From Candidatus Koribacter versatilis Ellin345 (GTDB taxonomy: Bacteria; Acidobacteriota; Terriglobia; Terriglobales; Acidobacteriaceae): a stretch of 64,000 bases of DNA. The notes under the pieces were generated by a model. The model was not told where the DNA came from. It saw only the letters and a program-made list of their open reading frames with translations, and ran no database searches. The translations under genes were made by a program, and so were the position numbers. The stretch lies in NCBI RefSeq assembly GCF_000014005.1, contig NC_008009.1, positions 2,232,001-2,296,000 on the forward strand. Direction: 5' to 3'. Positions 29,501 through 38,579 of this stretch are shown one piece after another; the first letter of the stretch is position 1; the number at the start of each line of letters is the position of its first letter.

Positions 29501-30564
29501 CGGGCGCTGGCCGAATTCAATCGCGTCGTGAGCGCCAGGCCACGGTCGGCGACTTTGCGCTGAACCACCGGCGCGATCTGCCGAACCTGTGTCATCAGTT
29601 CGTCGAACTGTTCGAGATAAAGAGACTGCTTGCCATCGGAGAGAGCGCGGTCCGGTTCGTTGTGCACTTCCACGATCAGCCCATCCGCTCCAACGGCGAC
29701 CGATGCGCGGGACAACGGCGTCACCTTGCTGCGTACCCCCGTCCCATGGCTCGGATCCACAAGGATCGGCAGATGGCTCAACCGATGCACTGCTGGCACC
29801 ACGCTCAGGTCGAGGGTATTGCGTGTGTAATCGGAGAACGTCCGCACGCCGCGCTCGCAGAGCACAACGTTGTAGTTGCCCTCGCTCATTACGTACTCGG
29901 CAGCCATCAGGAACTCTTCCAGTGTCGCCGACATGCCTCGTTTCAGCAGCACCGGCTTGCGAGCGCGTCCGGCACGCTTGAGGAGCGAGAAGTTCTGCAT
30001 GTTGCGCGCGCCGATCTGGATCACATCGGCATATTTCTCAACCTGGTCGAGCGACTCGTTGTCCACTGCCTCGGTGACGATCAGCAAGCCGAACTGGTCG
30101 CGAATCTCGGCCATAATTTTCAGGCCCTCTTCGCCCAGTCCCTGGAACGAATACGGCGAGGTGCGCGGCTTATACGCCCCGCCGCGGAAGAACCGCACTC
30201 CCGATTTGGCAACGTGCTCGGCGATCGCAAAGGCCTGCTTGTGGTTCTCGATCGCGCACGGCCCTGCCACGACCGCCAGTTCTTCGCTGCCGATGGTCGC
30301 GCCGTTCGCGAAGCGGACGACGGTGTTGTCTTCCTTCACATCTCGGCTTACGAGCTTGTAAGGCTTGCTGACCCGGATGACTTCCACTACGCCAGGCAGT
30401 TCTTCGATGGCGCCAGGTTCGACTTCGCCCTGGTTGCCGGTAATACCAATGGCAGTCCGCTGCGCTCCCGGGATCGGATGCGCGCGGAACCCAAGTTCCT
30501 CAATCCGTTTACAGACCGCGCCGACCTGTTCCTCGGTGGCGTGCGCGTTCATCACGACTAACAT
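29497..30564 (-). CDS. aroF: 3-deoxy-7-phosphoheptulonate synthase (AroF, Bacillus/Thermotoga-type)
   Basis: First enzyme of the shikimate pathway, joining phosphoenolpyruvate and erythrose 4-phosphate. The 355 residues have an N-terminal ferredoxin-like domain ([25 protein letters not shown], about 1-70) as in the Thermotoga enzyme, where it gives feedback control by Tyr/Phe, and a catalytic barrel with [54 protein letters not shown] and DPSHGTG. The metal ligands (Cys in AGPCA, His in DPSHG) are present. It leads the run with the YVTN and rhomboid genes. Confidence 0.96.
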   Translation of the reverse strand: MLVVMNAHATEEQVGAVCKRIEELGFRAHPIPGAQRTAIGITGNQGEVEPGAIEELPGVVEVIRVSKPYKLVSRDVKEDNTVVRFANGATIGSEELAVVAGPCAIENHKQAFAIAEHVAKSGVRFFRGGAYKPRTSPYSFQGLGEEGLKIMAEIRDQFGLLIVTEAVDNESLDQVEKYADVIQIGARNMQNFSLLKRAGRARKPVLLKRGMSATLEEFLMAAEYVMSEGNYNVVLCERGVRTFSDYTRNTLDLSVVPAVHRLSHLPILVDPSHGTGVRSKVTPLSRASVAVGADGLIVEVHNEPDRALSDGKQSLYLEQFDELMTQVRQIAPVVQRKVADRGLALTTRLNSASAR

Positions 30565-30877
30565 TGCGGCTCCTATGCACCCCGGCGTTCGGCAAACCGC
30601 AATCGGTCGGCGGAAACAAGGGAAACACTTAGTTTACCGTGCTCCGGCAGGTCGGCAAAGGGCGGAGTGCAGGCCCTGTTTCTTCCGAATGTTCACCGGT
30701 TACGAATAGGTACTAAGAGCTGTAATTCCGCGCCAAAATGCTCAATTCTCTTTCCGGCAGCATGGGAATTTGATAATGTTCGCGCAACAAGAAAGCAGCA
30801 CATTCGGGCGTAGGCTGTTTTCGCCGACAAGCTCGGAAATTTCAGTACTCACACGGGTGGTCTAGGAGGGAATCTCG
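30565..30877. other. Intergenic region between divergent aroF and the DUF4870 gene
   Basis: 313 bp. TTTGATAATG near 30770 could be a -10 region for the plus-strand gene, and AGGAGG sits 8 nt before its ATG at 30878. I see no gene or stable RNA here. Confidence 0.4.
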
Positions 30878-31378
30878 ATGGCGTTTTGTCCAGGTTGTGG
30901 AACTCAGGTCGCAGACGGCACAACGTTTTGCCCATCCTGCGGAAAACCGATTGGTGCGAGTGCAGGATCTGCCGCAGCGGCGGCACCAGCGGCGGCTCCG
31001 GCTGCAGCTCCCGTAGCCGCTGCAAATTCAGGGCTTGCCGACAACATCGCGGGTCTGCTTTGCTACTCCCCGGTCGGGCTCATCTGCGACATCATTTGGT
31101 TGGTTGCCGAACCGTACAAGAGCAACAAGTTTCTTCGCTTCCATGCATTTCAGTCGCTGTTCCTCGCGGGTGCGTGGTTCGTACTGTGGATCGGTCTCAT
31201 GATCCTGGGCTTCATCTTGACGGCGATAGGCGGACCGCTCGGCCTCATCATGTTCCCAATCGACATAGTTGTCGCCCTCGGTTTCTTCGCGCTCTGTATC
31301 ATCATGATGATCAAGGCGTACCAGATGCAAACGCCGCATTTGCCGATCATCGGCGCTCTTGCCGACAAACAGGTCTAG
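30878..31378 (+). CDS. Zinc-ribbon DUF4870-type membrane protein
   Basis: A 166-residue protein. N-terminal Cys4 zinc ribbon (FCPGCGTQV, FCPSCGKPIG), an Ala/Pro linker, and a DUF4870-like domain with three hydrophobic helices: NIAGLLCYSPVGLICDIIWLV, KSNKFLRFHAFQSLFLAGAWFVL and the final pair. The FLRFHAFQS block is the family hallmark. The role of DUF4870 proteins is not established. GGAGGG lies well placed before ATG 30878. The next four genes, which also include zinc-ribbon proteins, run in the opposite direction. Confidence 0.88.
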   Translation: MAFCPGCGTQVADGTTFCPSCGKPIGASAGSAAAAAPAAAPAAAPVAAANSGLADNIAGLLCYSPVGLICDIIWLVAEPYKSNKFLRFHAFQSLFLAGAWFVLWIGLMILGFILTAIGGPLGLIMFPIDIVVALGFFALCIIMMIKAYQMQTPHLPIIGALADKQV

Positions 31379-31396
31379 GCGATTTCGTTTTTCCGG

Positions 31397-31427
31397 AACG
31401 CCCGCCGCGCGCGGGCGTTTTGCTTTT
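31397..31427 (+). terminator. Rho-independent terminator after the DUF4870 gene
   Basis: Stem AACGCCCGC / GCGGGCGTT with a 5-nt loop, followed by TTGCTTTT. It ends at the stop codon of the convergent DUF2752 gene. Confidence 0.85.
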
Positions 31428-31845
31428 AGCGAAGATCGGTTGGCGCCAGGAGGTTGAATGGCGCACCCGGAATATTGCGCAAGATGCTGAAGGCCAGCAC
31501 GACGGCAAACAGCGTCCACACCGCCCAGGGCCGCAGCCGCGTGCTGATCACCGGCAGCCGCCGTGAGAGCACGGCCAACAACTCGTAAATCAGGAAGGGC
31601 AGCAGCGTCACAGCGAGTGCATTCTCGCCGAATGCGGCCAGCGGATGCCCATGTACGAGCAGATACAACGCCCGCGTCGATCCGCAGCCCGGGCAGAAGA
31701 AGCCCGTCAGCGCATGAAACGGACATGGAGGCAATATCCCGCGGTGTCCAGGGCGTGCGAAGGTGACGGCCACGATCATCGCTCCAAGGATCGCAGCCGA
31801 GACCTTCATCAACCGCCGTTCGTCTTGTGCAAGGCTAGTGAGCAT
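31426..31845 (-). CDS. DUF2752 membrane protein
   Basis: A short membrane protein of about 139 residues. The DUF2752 hallmark CPFHALTGFFCPGCGSTRAL is intact, with its three Cys, followed by two helices (LLPFLIYELLAVL, WAVWTLFAVVLAFSIL). Family function is unknown. Starts at 31845 (ATG) or 31809 (ATG) avoid most of the overlap with the preceding gene; the frame is also open from TTG 31869. It is the last of four minus-strand genes of similar type. Confidence 0.82.
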   Translation of the reverse strand: MLTSLAQDERRLMKVSAAILGAMIVAVTFARPGHRGILPPCPFHALTGFFCPGCGSTRALYLLVHGHPLAAFGENALAVTLLPFLIYELLAVLSRRLPVISTRLRPWAVWTLFAVVLAFSILRNIPGAPFNLLAPTDLR

Positions 31846-32296
31846 GGCGCGCGATGCCGGCGATACCAACCACGAAGATCAGTATCGCGTAAATCAGGAC
31901 GACCGCACCGCCGCAACCGAATCCAATCCAAGCGAACAATTTCGCCTGCTTCGAAGACTGCATCGCGCCAGCAATGTCGCCCGCTGCTGCCTTCGAGTTC
32001 ACCTGCGCCGCGAAGATGATGGACACAATCCCGAACGGCAGGCAGCAGAAGATCGTTACCAGGATCGACTGGATCAGGTAGTTCGGAATCTGCACCGCCA
32101 TTGGAGGTTGTGCTGCGTAGCCCTGCGCAATCGGTGCCTGGTATTGCTGCACCGGCAGAGGCGTTTGTGGCGGAGCGAGTGGAGGCGTGGGTGGGGTCAG
32201 CGGCGTCCCGAAAGATGCCGGACGCAGCGCGTTGCCGCACTGGATGCATGTGGTGGCGTTTTCGTCGTTGCGCGTGCCGCATTTTGTACAGAACAC
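31835..32296 (-). CDS. Zinc-ribbon CD225/dispanin-type membrane protein
   Basis: A 153-residue protein with an N-terminal zinc ribbon (FCTKCGTRN, TCIQCGNAL), a Pro/Gln-rich linker, and a CD225-like double-helix domain: PNYLIQSILVTIFCCLPFGIVSIIFAAQVNSKAAAGDIAGAMQSSKQAK, here quoted only in part in meaning, since the block CCLPFGIVSIIFAAQV is what identifies dispanin/IFITM relatives. The C-terminal helix (VLIYAILIFVVGIAG) lacks the pilin-like extension found in the neighbouring gene. Function unknown. Confidence 0.82.
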   Translation of the reverse strand: MFCTKCGTRNDENATTCIQCGNALRPASFGTPLTPPTPPLAPPQTPLPVQQYQAPIAQGYAAQPPMAVQIPNYLIQSILVTIFCCLPFGIVSIIFAAQVNSKAAAGDIAGAMQSSKQAKLFAWIGFGCGGAVVLIYAILIFVVGIAGIARHAH

Positions 32297-32313
32297 GGTT
32301 CCTCCAGAATGTC

Positions 32314-33102
32314 TTATCGCAGCGGTGTGCCGTTAGTAAGGCACCCTTCCAGTGTTCGAGATGTGGTGGTGTATCGAATAATCCCAGTTTGGTCGCTGCA
32401 GAATGTACGCCCACCCGCACCTTGCTGTATCGGTCGAGCGATTACCTCGTAATGCGTCATCGCGCTGTCTCCGGCGCAGTTCTCGAGCGTGAACAGATAC
32501 CCTGACTTCACTCCGCCCGATAGCGTGTTGTCGATCAGGCACGCGCTGCGTTGGCTGCGTCCGTTCGGAACTGCGCAAACATTCGATCCGGCTTCCAGCC
32601 CCGAGCCCAATTCCTGGATCGTGCACGTATATCCAACGTGCGGATAAGTGTGCGCGTAGGTGTATTCGGCAGTGTTGATCGTTCGTACGCTGCCTACCGC
32701 GGATGCCTCGTTCGCAACATTTCTTGATCGCAGTACGTTGGGAATCAAGATCGCCGCGAAAATCAGAATCATCGGAATAATTCCCGTCGCCAGCGAAACG
32801 ATGACCCATATCTTCGCCTTCCGCGAATCTTCAATTGCTCCCTGGATGTTGCCCGCCGCGAGCTTCCCATTTACCTGCGAAGCAAAGATCAGCGCCACGA
32901 TGCCAAATGGCAGACAGCAGAGAATCGTTACTAGGATCGACGGCACGAGGTAGTTCGGAACATTCGGCCGTGCCGGAGGAGGCGTAAACGCTTGTGGTTG
33001 CGGCACGCTCTGCGGAGGTGTCGGCGCGAAGAAAGCATAGCCACACTTCTGGCAACTGCTCACCACATCCGGATTATTCGTGCCGCATTTTGGACAGTAC
33101 AC
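32314..33102 (-). CDS. Zinc-ribbon CD225 protein with pilin-like C-terminal domain
   Basis: A 262-residue three-part protein. Residues about 1-25 are a Cys4 zinc ribbon (YCPKCGTNN, SCQKCGYAF); about 50-100 a CD225/dispanin helix pair with CCLPFGIVALIFASQV; from about 105 a membrane segment (IIPMILIFAAILIPNVLRSR) runs into a pilin-like ectodomain with NEASAVGSVRTINTAEYTYA and several Cys. The segment from IPNVLRSR on is what is found just after the GFTLIEL processing site of Acidobacteriota type IV pilins, but here that site is missing. So the domain is probably a fixed, periplasm-facing module. Gap to the next gene 17 bp. Confidence 0.85.
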   Translation of the reverse strand: MYCPKCGTNNPDVVSSCQKCGYAFFAPTPPQSVPQPQAFTPPPARPNVPNYLVPSILVTILCCLPFGIVALIFASQVNGKLAAGNIQGAIEDSRKAKIWVIVSLATGIIPMILIFAAILIPNVLRSRNVANEASAVGSVRTINTAEYTYAHTYPHVGYTCTIQELGSGLEAGSNVCAVPNGRSQRSACLIDNTLSGGVKSGYLFTLENCAGDSAMTHYEVIARPIQQGAGGRTFCSDQTGIIRYTTTSRTLEGCLTNGTPLR

Positions 33103-33120
33103 AATTCCTCCGAGGGGCCG

Positions 33121-33885
33121 TCACTGAATGGGCGTTCCATACTCCGTACATGCTTCGCCGCTGCCACGTGTCACGAACTTGATCACCCCATCCTGGTCGC
33201 TACAGAACGTTCGTTGCCCTGTGGTGCCTTCCTGCAATGGCGTGGCGTAGATCGCGTATTTGTCAGCCGGGGTTCCGTCCTCACCGCAACCGACGATACG
33301 AAAACTGTAGCCGCTCTTCGTTCCGGAAGAGAGCAGGTTGTCGATCATCCCCGCGCCCACGGACGTCGCCTTCTGAGAACTCCCGCCCAGCTGGTATAGC
33401 TCGCACGCATAACCCACGTTGGGATACGCAGCCATATAGGTGAGTTGGGCCGAGTTGACGGATCGCACAGACATAATCGCGCTTGCTTCATTCGCCGCGA
33501 TTCGCGATCTCAGAAGGTTAGGAATCGCAATTGCCGCCACGATCAGGATGATCGGAAGGAAGCTCACCAGGCCGAAGTACCCCAGCACGAGCCCTGCAAT
33601 TGCTCGTCCTTCGCCGATTAAGTGACCGGCGCTACGCTTGATCTCCGAGAGCGCCATGTGCCCGAGCACGACGGCGATAATCGGCAATGGGAATAGGAAG
33701 AAGAAAATGCCGCAGACTAAGCTGGCGGTAGCTTTGCCGCTAGGGTGGGCGCCCACAACATACATCGGCGGCAGTATGGGAGCCGCCTGTTGCGGAGGAG
33801 CCGCCGGTGCGTTTACCGATCTCCCGCAGCCGGGACAAAACTGTTCGCCCTCGTGGAGAATACAGCCGCATCCGTTGCAGTGCAT
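33121..33885 (-). CDS. Zinc-ribbon DUF4190 protein with pilin-like C-terminal domain
   Basis: A 254-residue protein with an N-terminal zinc ribbon (HCNGCGCIL, FCPGCGRSV), a DUF4190-type pair of helices (ASLVCGIFFFLFPLPIIAVVLGHMALSEIK, partly Gly-rich around GRAIAGLVLGYFG), then a third helix running into a pilin-like ectodomain: IAIPNLLRSRIAANEASAIMSV and SAQLTYMAAYPNVGYAC. This ectodomain is clearly related to that in the next gene, although the middle membrane module is different. No prepilin cleavage motif precedes it. First gene of the minus-strand group. Function unknown. Confidence 0.85.
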   Translation of the reverse strand: MHCNGCGCILHEGEQFCPGCGRSVNAPAAPPQQAAPILPPMYVVGAHPSGKATASLVCGIFFFLFPLPIIAVVLGHMALSEIKRSAGHLIGEGRAIAGLVLGYFGLVSFLPIILIVAAIAIPNLLRSRIAANEASAIMSVRSVNSAQLTYMAAYPNVGYACELYQLGGSSQKATSVGAGMIDNLLSSGTKSGYSFRIVGCGEDGTPADKYAIYATPLQEGTTGQRTFCSDQDGVIKFVTRGSGEACTEYGTPIQ

Positions 33886-34074
33886 AACTTGCTGCGAATG
33901 TAGCTGTTGAGCAGTGCAGGGTCAATAAACTTCTGGTTTCCTTGACAGAAGGTGTCCCGAGATGTCATTCCTATTAGCTTTTCGGTACTCGATCGAACGA
34001 ATCTGCTAAGCCTCACTTCGCGCCGAGTCGCTGGCGCTTAGAATGAGATACCACCGGACGATAAAGGACCAGGC

Positions 34075-35055
34075 TTGAGAATTCGGGTGTTCTACCACGA
34101 CCGTTGTTTCGATGGGGCATGTTCGGCCTCGCTGTTCAGCCGCTTCTACCGCGAGCGCATCCGCGAGAACGTCGAATTTCAATTCAGCGGGCTGGTTCAT
34201 CGCGCCGGGGCCTTGTTCAACGAATCCGAATTCGACGGCGACGAAAATGCCATTGTGGATTTCAAGTACTCGTCCTCGCCGAAAATTAACTGGTGGTTCG
34301 ATCATCATGAGAGTGCCTTCCTGACAGAGGCCGATGCCGAGCACTTCGAGCACTCCACCAGCAGCAGGATGTTCTACGACCCCGATTTCAAGTCGTGTAC
34401 CAAGTTCATCGCCACCATCGCCGAAACCCGCTTCGGCTTTGATGTCTCCAAAGTCTCTGAACTTGTCGAATGGGCCGACATCGTAGACGGGGCTCTCTAT
34501 TCCGACGCCCAGACCGCCGTCGAGATGAAAGAGCCTGCGATGAAGCTGACTATGGTGATTGAGTCAGCGCAGGACGACGGCTACGTGCCGAAGATCATCC
34601 CGCACCTTGCCTACGAGCCGCTGGAGAAGGTCATCGAGTTGCCGTTCATCGCGGAGCGCATCCCACCGCTCCTCGAACGCCACCGCAAGTCCATCGACAT
34701 CATCCGCGACCGGAGCGAGTGCAAGGACGGCACCATCTTCTTCGACGTCACAAGCTACGAACTCGAGGGCTACAACAAGTTCGTCCCCTACTACCTGCAC
34801 CCCGAGAGCACCTACTCCGTCGGCCTGAGCAAGAGCAGCTTCCGCACCAAGGTTTCCGTCGGCTCGAATCCTTGGACGACTACGCCCGAAGACAAGATGG
34901 TCAACCTTGCGAAGATCTGCGAGCGTTACGGAGGCGGCGGCCACGCACGCGTCGGCGCGATCTCGTTCCCGCCCAATGATCATGCGCGCGCTTTGGAAGC
35001 CTCGAAGGTAATCGTGGAAGAGCTTAGGGCGGCGCAGCGGGCACTCTTCGCGTAG
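34075..35055 (+). CDS. DHH/DHHA1-family phosphoesterase
   Basis: A 326-residue cytoplasmic protein. The N-terminal DHH part starts RVFYHDRCFDGACSASLF, an Asp/His metal motif variant, and holds the DHH motif in WWFDHHESAF; the C-terminal DHHA1 part has the substrate motif GGGGHARVGAISF. This is the layout of nanoRNases, c-di-AMP phosphodiesterases and related enzymes; the exact substrate cannot be told. TTG 34075 is the start, with AAAGGA 6 nt upstream. Convergent with, and one base from, the permease gene ending at 35056. Confidence 0.88.
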   Translation: MRIRVFYHDRCFDGACSASLFSRFYRERIRENVEFQFSGLVHRAGALFNESEFDGDENAIVDFKYSSSPKINWWFDHHESAFLTEADAEHFEHSTSSRMFYDPDFKSCTKFIATIAETRFGFDVSKVSELVEWADIVDGALYSDAQTAVEMKEPAMKLTMVIESAQDDGYVPKIIPHLAYEPLEKVIELPFIAERIPPLLERHRKSIDIIRDRSECKDGTIFFDVTSYELEGYNKFVPYYLHPESTYSVGLSKSSFRTKVSVGSNPWTTTPEDKMVNLAKICERYGGGGHARVGAISFPPNDHARALEASKVIVEELRAAQRALFA

Positions 35056-37707
35056 CTATTCCGCTCTCAGCGCCTCCACCGGATTCACTGACGCCGCCCT
35101 CCGCGCCGGCAAATAACTCGCGACCAGCGCTGCCGTCGCGAGCAGCACCGCTACGCCCAGCAGGGTTGTCACGTCCCAGGCACGCACCTGGAAGAGCAGG
35201 GAACGCATCATCGTTGCTGCGCCGACAGCGCCCGCCAACCCTGTGGCTACACCCGCGACCGTAAGCCACCCGGCTTCCTTCAGCACCATGCTGTATACGG
35301 AGCTGCGTTGTGCACCCAGCGCCATGCGTACACCGATTTCGCGCGTTCTCTGGCTCACCGAATACGCAATCACTCCGTAGAGGCCGACCACGCCAAGCAG
35401 CAGCGCCAGGGACGCAAATCCACCCACCAGCCACGCCGCAGCCCGATGCACGTAAGCAGTAGGCGAGGTCTCGATCGTCTGCTGCATCGTGCGTTCGTTG
35501 AACGTGCCGATCCTCGGGTCTTCCGCGCGTACCGCCTTCTCTAACGCCGCGATGATGCCTTCTTCTCGCTGCGAAGTGCGTGCCATTACCGTGAAGAACG
35601 TATCCGTATTCTGGGTGATCGGATAATAAATCGCAGGCCAGATCTCTGCGTCCAGCGGCCCCTCGCGCATGTCCTTCACCACGCCAACCACCTGAACCAT
35701 AGACTTAGGAGAAAGTGTCGTGTCGCCGATTTGTTTCCCTAGAGGGTCTTCTCCCGGGAAATACTTGCGGGCCAACGCTTCATTGATCATCGCTACCAGG
35801 GGTCGGTTCAGATCGTCGGTTTCTTCGAAATATCGTCCGCTCGCCAATTGCGCGCGCAGCATCTTGAAATAATTCGAGCTGACTTCCCGCTGCAATACTT
35901 CGTTGTGTTCACCGTTGTATGGTTTGCCGGGAAGACGGATCCACGTCGTATTGCCGTTGTAATTCACCGGCGCCACGCTCGTGACGCTTCCCAGTTCGAC
36001 CCCCAGCACACTTCCAACTCGTTCTACGACTCGCTTCGCGAGTGCCGACTGGTCGGGTGGCTTCGGTGCGACTGACTCTGGAATCACGACGTCCACCATC
36101 GCCAAGTGGTCCGGTGCAAATCCCAAATCCACATGCAGGAGCTTGTAGAAGCTCTTTCCCAGCAGACCAGCACTCGCCAACAGAATGACTGCTGTCGCCA
36201 GTTCCAGCACCACCAGGTTCGACGCGAATTTTCTCCACAAAGTGCTCGATCCGGATCGGCCGCCTTCAGCCAGCTCATTGCGAATCCCATCCGCCAACGG
36301 CAGCCTGATCGACGGTGCGACTGCAAAGATGCACGCAGCCATTGCACCAATTGCGAACGCGAACCCAGCAACATGCAGGTTCACTCGGAGTCCCTGCATC
36401 GAAGGCATTGCCTCCAGCATTTCTTTGGAGGGCAGACGCACGAGCATCTGAATCGCAAGCTGCGCCAGCGCGAGCCCCGCAACGCACGCCGCCGTCACCA
36501 GCAGAACGCCTTCCGTCAGGAACTGTCGTATCAGGCGCCAGTGCGATGCTCCCATTGCGCGCCGCACTGCCACCTCCCGACGGCGGCTCTCAAAACGTAC
36601 CAACAGCAGGCTCGAGACGTTGACACAGGCGATCACCAGCAGCAGCGCCGCGCCAGCCAGCAGTAACAGGAGCAGCGGACGCACATCGCCCACGATTTGT
36701 TCTGACAACGAACTCACATAGGCGAGCTGCCCCCGATTCGAATCCGGATAGGCGATCTCCAACTGCCGCGCGATCGCCGAGAAGTTGGCCAGCGCCGTCT
36801 CGACGGAAACGCCATCCTTCAACCGGCCCACCCCAACGAGTCCATGGCAGCTTCGCCGCGCCATGCACCCCTGCGTGTGTTGCAACGGCATCCAGAGCTC
36901 CGCATTCCCGCGCGGGGCGAATTGGAAGCTCGCGGGCAGCACTCCGATCACGGTGTACACCTTCTCGCTCGTTCTCAGTGTCTGTCCAATGATGTCGGGC
37001 CTGCCGCCGAAACGCTTTTGCCATGCCTTGTAGGTCAAGATGACCACCGGCGCGGCCTTGGGATCGTCCTCGCCGTCTTGGAAGTCTCGGCCGAGAGCCG
37101 GCTCTACCCCGAGAGTGCGGAAGATCCCCGGCGTTGCCTCAACGCCGTTCACGGCCTCCGGCCCGGAGGGACCGTTCAGCAATATGCCCGATCCCGTCCA
37201 AACGTCGAACCTGCTCAATACTTCGTTCTTGCTCTTCCAGTCCTCGTAGTCCTGGTAAGAGAGGTTCGCCTTCGGAATCTGGTTCGTCTTTTCGGTGACG
37301 AATACCAGCCGGTTCGGATCGCGATATGGTAATGGTCGAATCAGCGCTGCATCCACAAACGCAAAGATCGCCGAGGTCGCCCCGATTCCCAGCGACAGCA
37401 CCACCAACGCAGTCACGGCAAACGCCCGGTTCTTCGTAAACTGGCGTGCGGCAAAACGCAGGTCCTGCTCTAGGCTCTCGAGGAAGGGAAGCGATCCGCG
37501 CTCGCGATACGCCTGCCGCGTGTGTTCCAGCCCACCAAGCTTCAGGATCGCCTGGCGTCGTGCCTCTTCCGGCGACATTCCTGCGCGGACGTTGTCGTCC
37601 GTTTGCATCTCGACGTGGCTCGCCAGTTCGTCATTGAACTCTTGTTCCCGCCTCTCCCGCCCGAAAAAGCCCAGGAAACGTTGGCCTATTGCTCGCAAAG
37701 CCTTCAT
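35056..37707 (-). CDS. Acidobacterial MacB-like permease with N-terminal helical domain (ADOP type)
   Basis: A large ABC-type permease of 883 residues. Residues about 1-75 form a soluble helical domain (FNDELASHVEMQTDDNVRAGMSPEEARR); then MacB/FtsX modules occur twice: four membrane segments and a MacB periplasmic domain in each half, with conserved blocks VRRAMGASHWRLIRQFLTEGVLL and GVRMALGAQRSSVYSMVLKEAG. This duplicated form without its own ATPase fits the TIGR03434 family, abundant in Acidobacteriota. ATG 37707 overlaps the stop of the PadR gene by 4 bp (ATGA). Substrate unknown. Confidence 0.92.
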   Translation of the reverse strand: MKALRAIGQRFLGFFGRERREQEFNDELASHVEMQTDDNVRAGMSPEEARRQAILKLGGLEHTRQAYRERGSLPFLESLEQDLRFAARQFTKNRAFAVTALVVLSLGIGATSAIFAFVDAALIRPLPYRDPNRLVFVTEKTNQIPKANLSYQDYEDWKSKNEVLSRFDVWTGSGILLNGPSGPEAVNGVEATPGIFRTLGVEPALGRDFQDGEDDPKAAPVVILTYKAWQKRFGGRPDIIGQTLRTSEKVYTVIGVLPASFQFAPRGNAELWMPLQHTQGCMARRSCHGLVGVGRLKDGVSVETALANFSAIARQLEIAYPDSNRGQLAYVSSLSEQIVGDVRPLLLLLLAGAALLLVIACVNVSSLLLVRFESRRREVAVRRAMGASHWRLIRQFLTEGVLLVTAACVAGLALAQLAIQMLVRLPSKEMLEAMPSMQGLRVNLHVAGFAFAIGAMAACIFAVAPSIRLPLADGIRNELAEGGRSGSSTLWRKFASNLVVLELATAVILLASAGLLGKSFYKLLHVDLGFAPDHLAMVDVVIPESVAPKPPDQSALAKRVVERVGSVLGVELGSVTSVAPVNYNGNTTWIRLPGKPYNGEHNEVLQREVSSNYFKMLRAQLASGRYFEETDDLNRPLVAMINEALARKYFPGEDPLGKQIGDTTLSPKSMVQVVGVVKDMREGPLDAEIWPAIYYPITQNTDTFFTVMARTSQREEGIIAALEKAVRAEDPRIGTFNERTMQQTIETSPTAYVHRAAAWLVGGFASLALLLGVVGLYGVIAYSVSQRTREIGVRMALGAQRSSVYSMVLKEAGWLTVAGVATGLAGAVGAATMMRSLLFQVRAWDVTTLLGVAVLLATAALVASYLPARRAASVNPVEALRAE

Positions 37708-38045
37708 GCCTTCTCCTCCGACGGCGCCAGGAAGCGCGCAACGATTGCGGTCGTCTCTTCCCATTCCCGAGTCGCGCTCTCAAGCTGTTTTCTTCCAGCG
37801 CGGGTGAGTTTGTAAAACTTCGCCTTACGATTGTTTTCCGAGACGCCCCATTCCGAAACGATCGCGCCTTCCTGCTCAAGCTTGAGGAGCGACGGATAGA
37901 GCGTGCCGTAGTTCAGCGTGAGCATGTCGCCGCTGGTTTGTTCAATGCGCCGAGCAATCCCGTAGCCGTGCTGCGGCCCCATCGCCTCCAGAGTCTTCAA
38001 CACCATCAACGCCAGCGTTCCTTGCCACACATCCGATTTGCCCAT
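37704..38045 (-). CDS. PadR-family transcriptional regulator
   Basis: A 113-residue winged-helix regulator of the PadR group. MGKSDVWQGTLALMVLKTLEAMGPQHGYGIARRIEQ is the family N-terminus, and LNYGTLYPSLLKLEQEGAIVSEW is the helix-turn-helix plus wing. ATG 38045 follows GAGGAGCAA and starts at the usual point of the family. Coupled to the permease gene (4-bp overlap), a combination that recurs in Acidobacteriota, so it presumably represses that permease in the absence of a ligand. Confidence 0.94.
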   Translation of the reverse strand: MGKSDVWQGTLALMVLKTLEAMGPQHGYGIARRIEQTSGDMLTLNYGTLYPSLLKLEQEGAIVSEWGVSENNRKAKFYKLTRAGRKQLESATREWEETTAIVARFLAPSEEKA

Positions 38046-38579
38046 TTGCTCCTCTGGGTAAGCCATACGAATGCTTTCATACCTCCTATGGGTACGCAAT
38101 AGGAGCATCCGGAGTTCATCCCATTCCTCTATCCCACTCTCAAAAATCGAGAGAACCAACCCGAGATGAGACAACCCGCGGAGATTCCAAGCTGCTACCC
38201 GGAACTAGGGTGACCAGAGACTCTCCGTCCCCAGCACTTGTGCACGGCGAAATCTAAGGTCTTTTTTCACTTGTCTTTGATAGGTCGCAGAGCTCGCAAA
38301 CCCAATCGTTCATGCACCTTTGTCGAATTGCGAGCTGCCGCCCAGCAGGGGCTCTGGAACCCGAGTTGATCGCGGTATCACTCCACACCTTAATCCGCGA
38401 CTAACACCCCATTTTCAGAAAGTTACGACGCTAAGGTTTTTCCATTGAGGCAGAGTAGATGCCTCCGTAAATTCCATCTTGCGTTGCAGTCGCTCCCCGT
38501 CATACCGAGACGCGCCAAGCCAGGCGGGAGAGTCAAGCGACCGGAAGAAAGCAAAAATCCCTTGGAGTTTGTAGTCCCG
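38046..38579. other. Intergenic region between PadR and a secreted protein gene
   Basis: About 530 bp without a convincing gene. A CTCTC/GAGAG hairpin lies near 38140, and GTCATACCGAGACGCGCC near 38500 looks like a diverged copy of the short repeat at 43628. The plus-strand frame that enters the next gene is open from about 38445 but shows no coding features before 38580. Confidence 0.4.
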
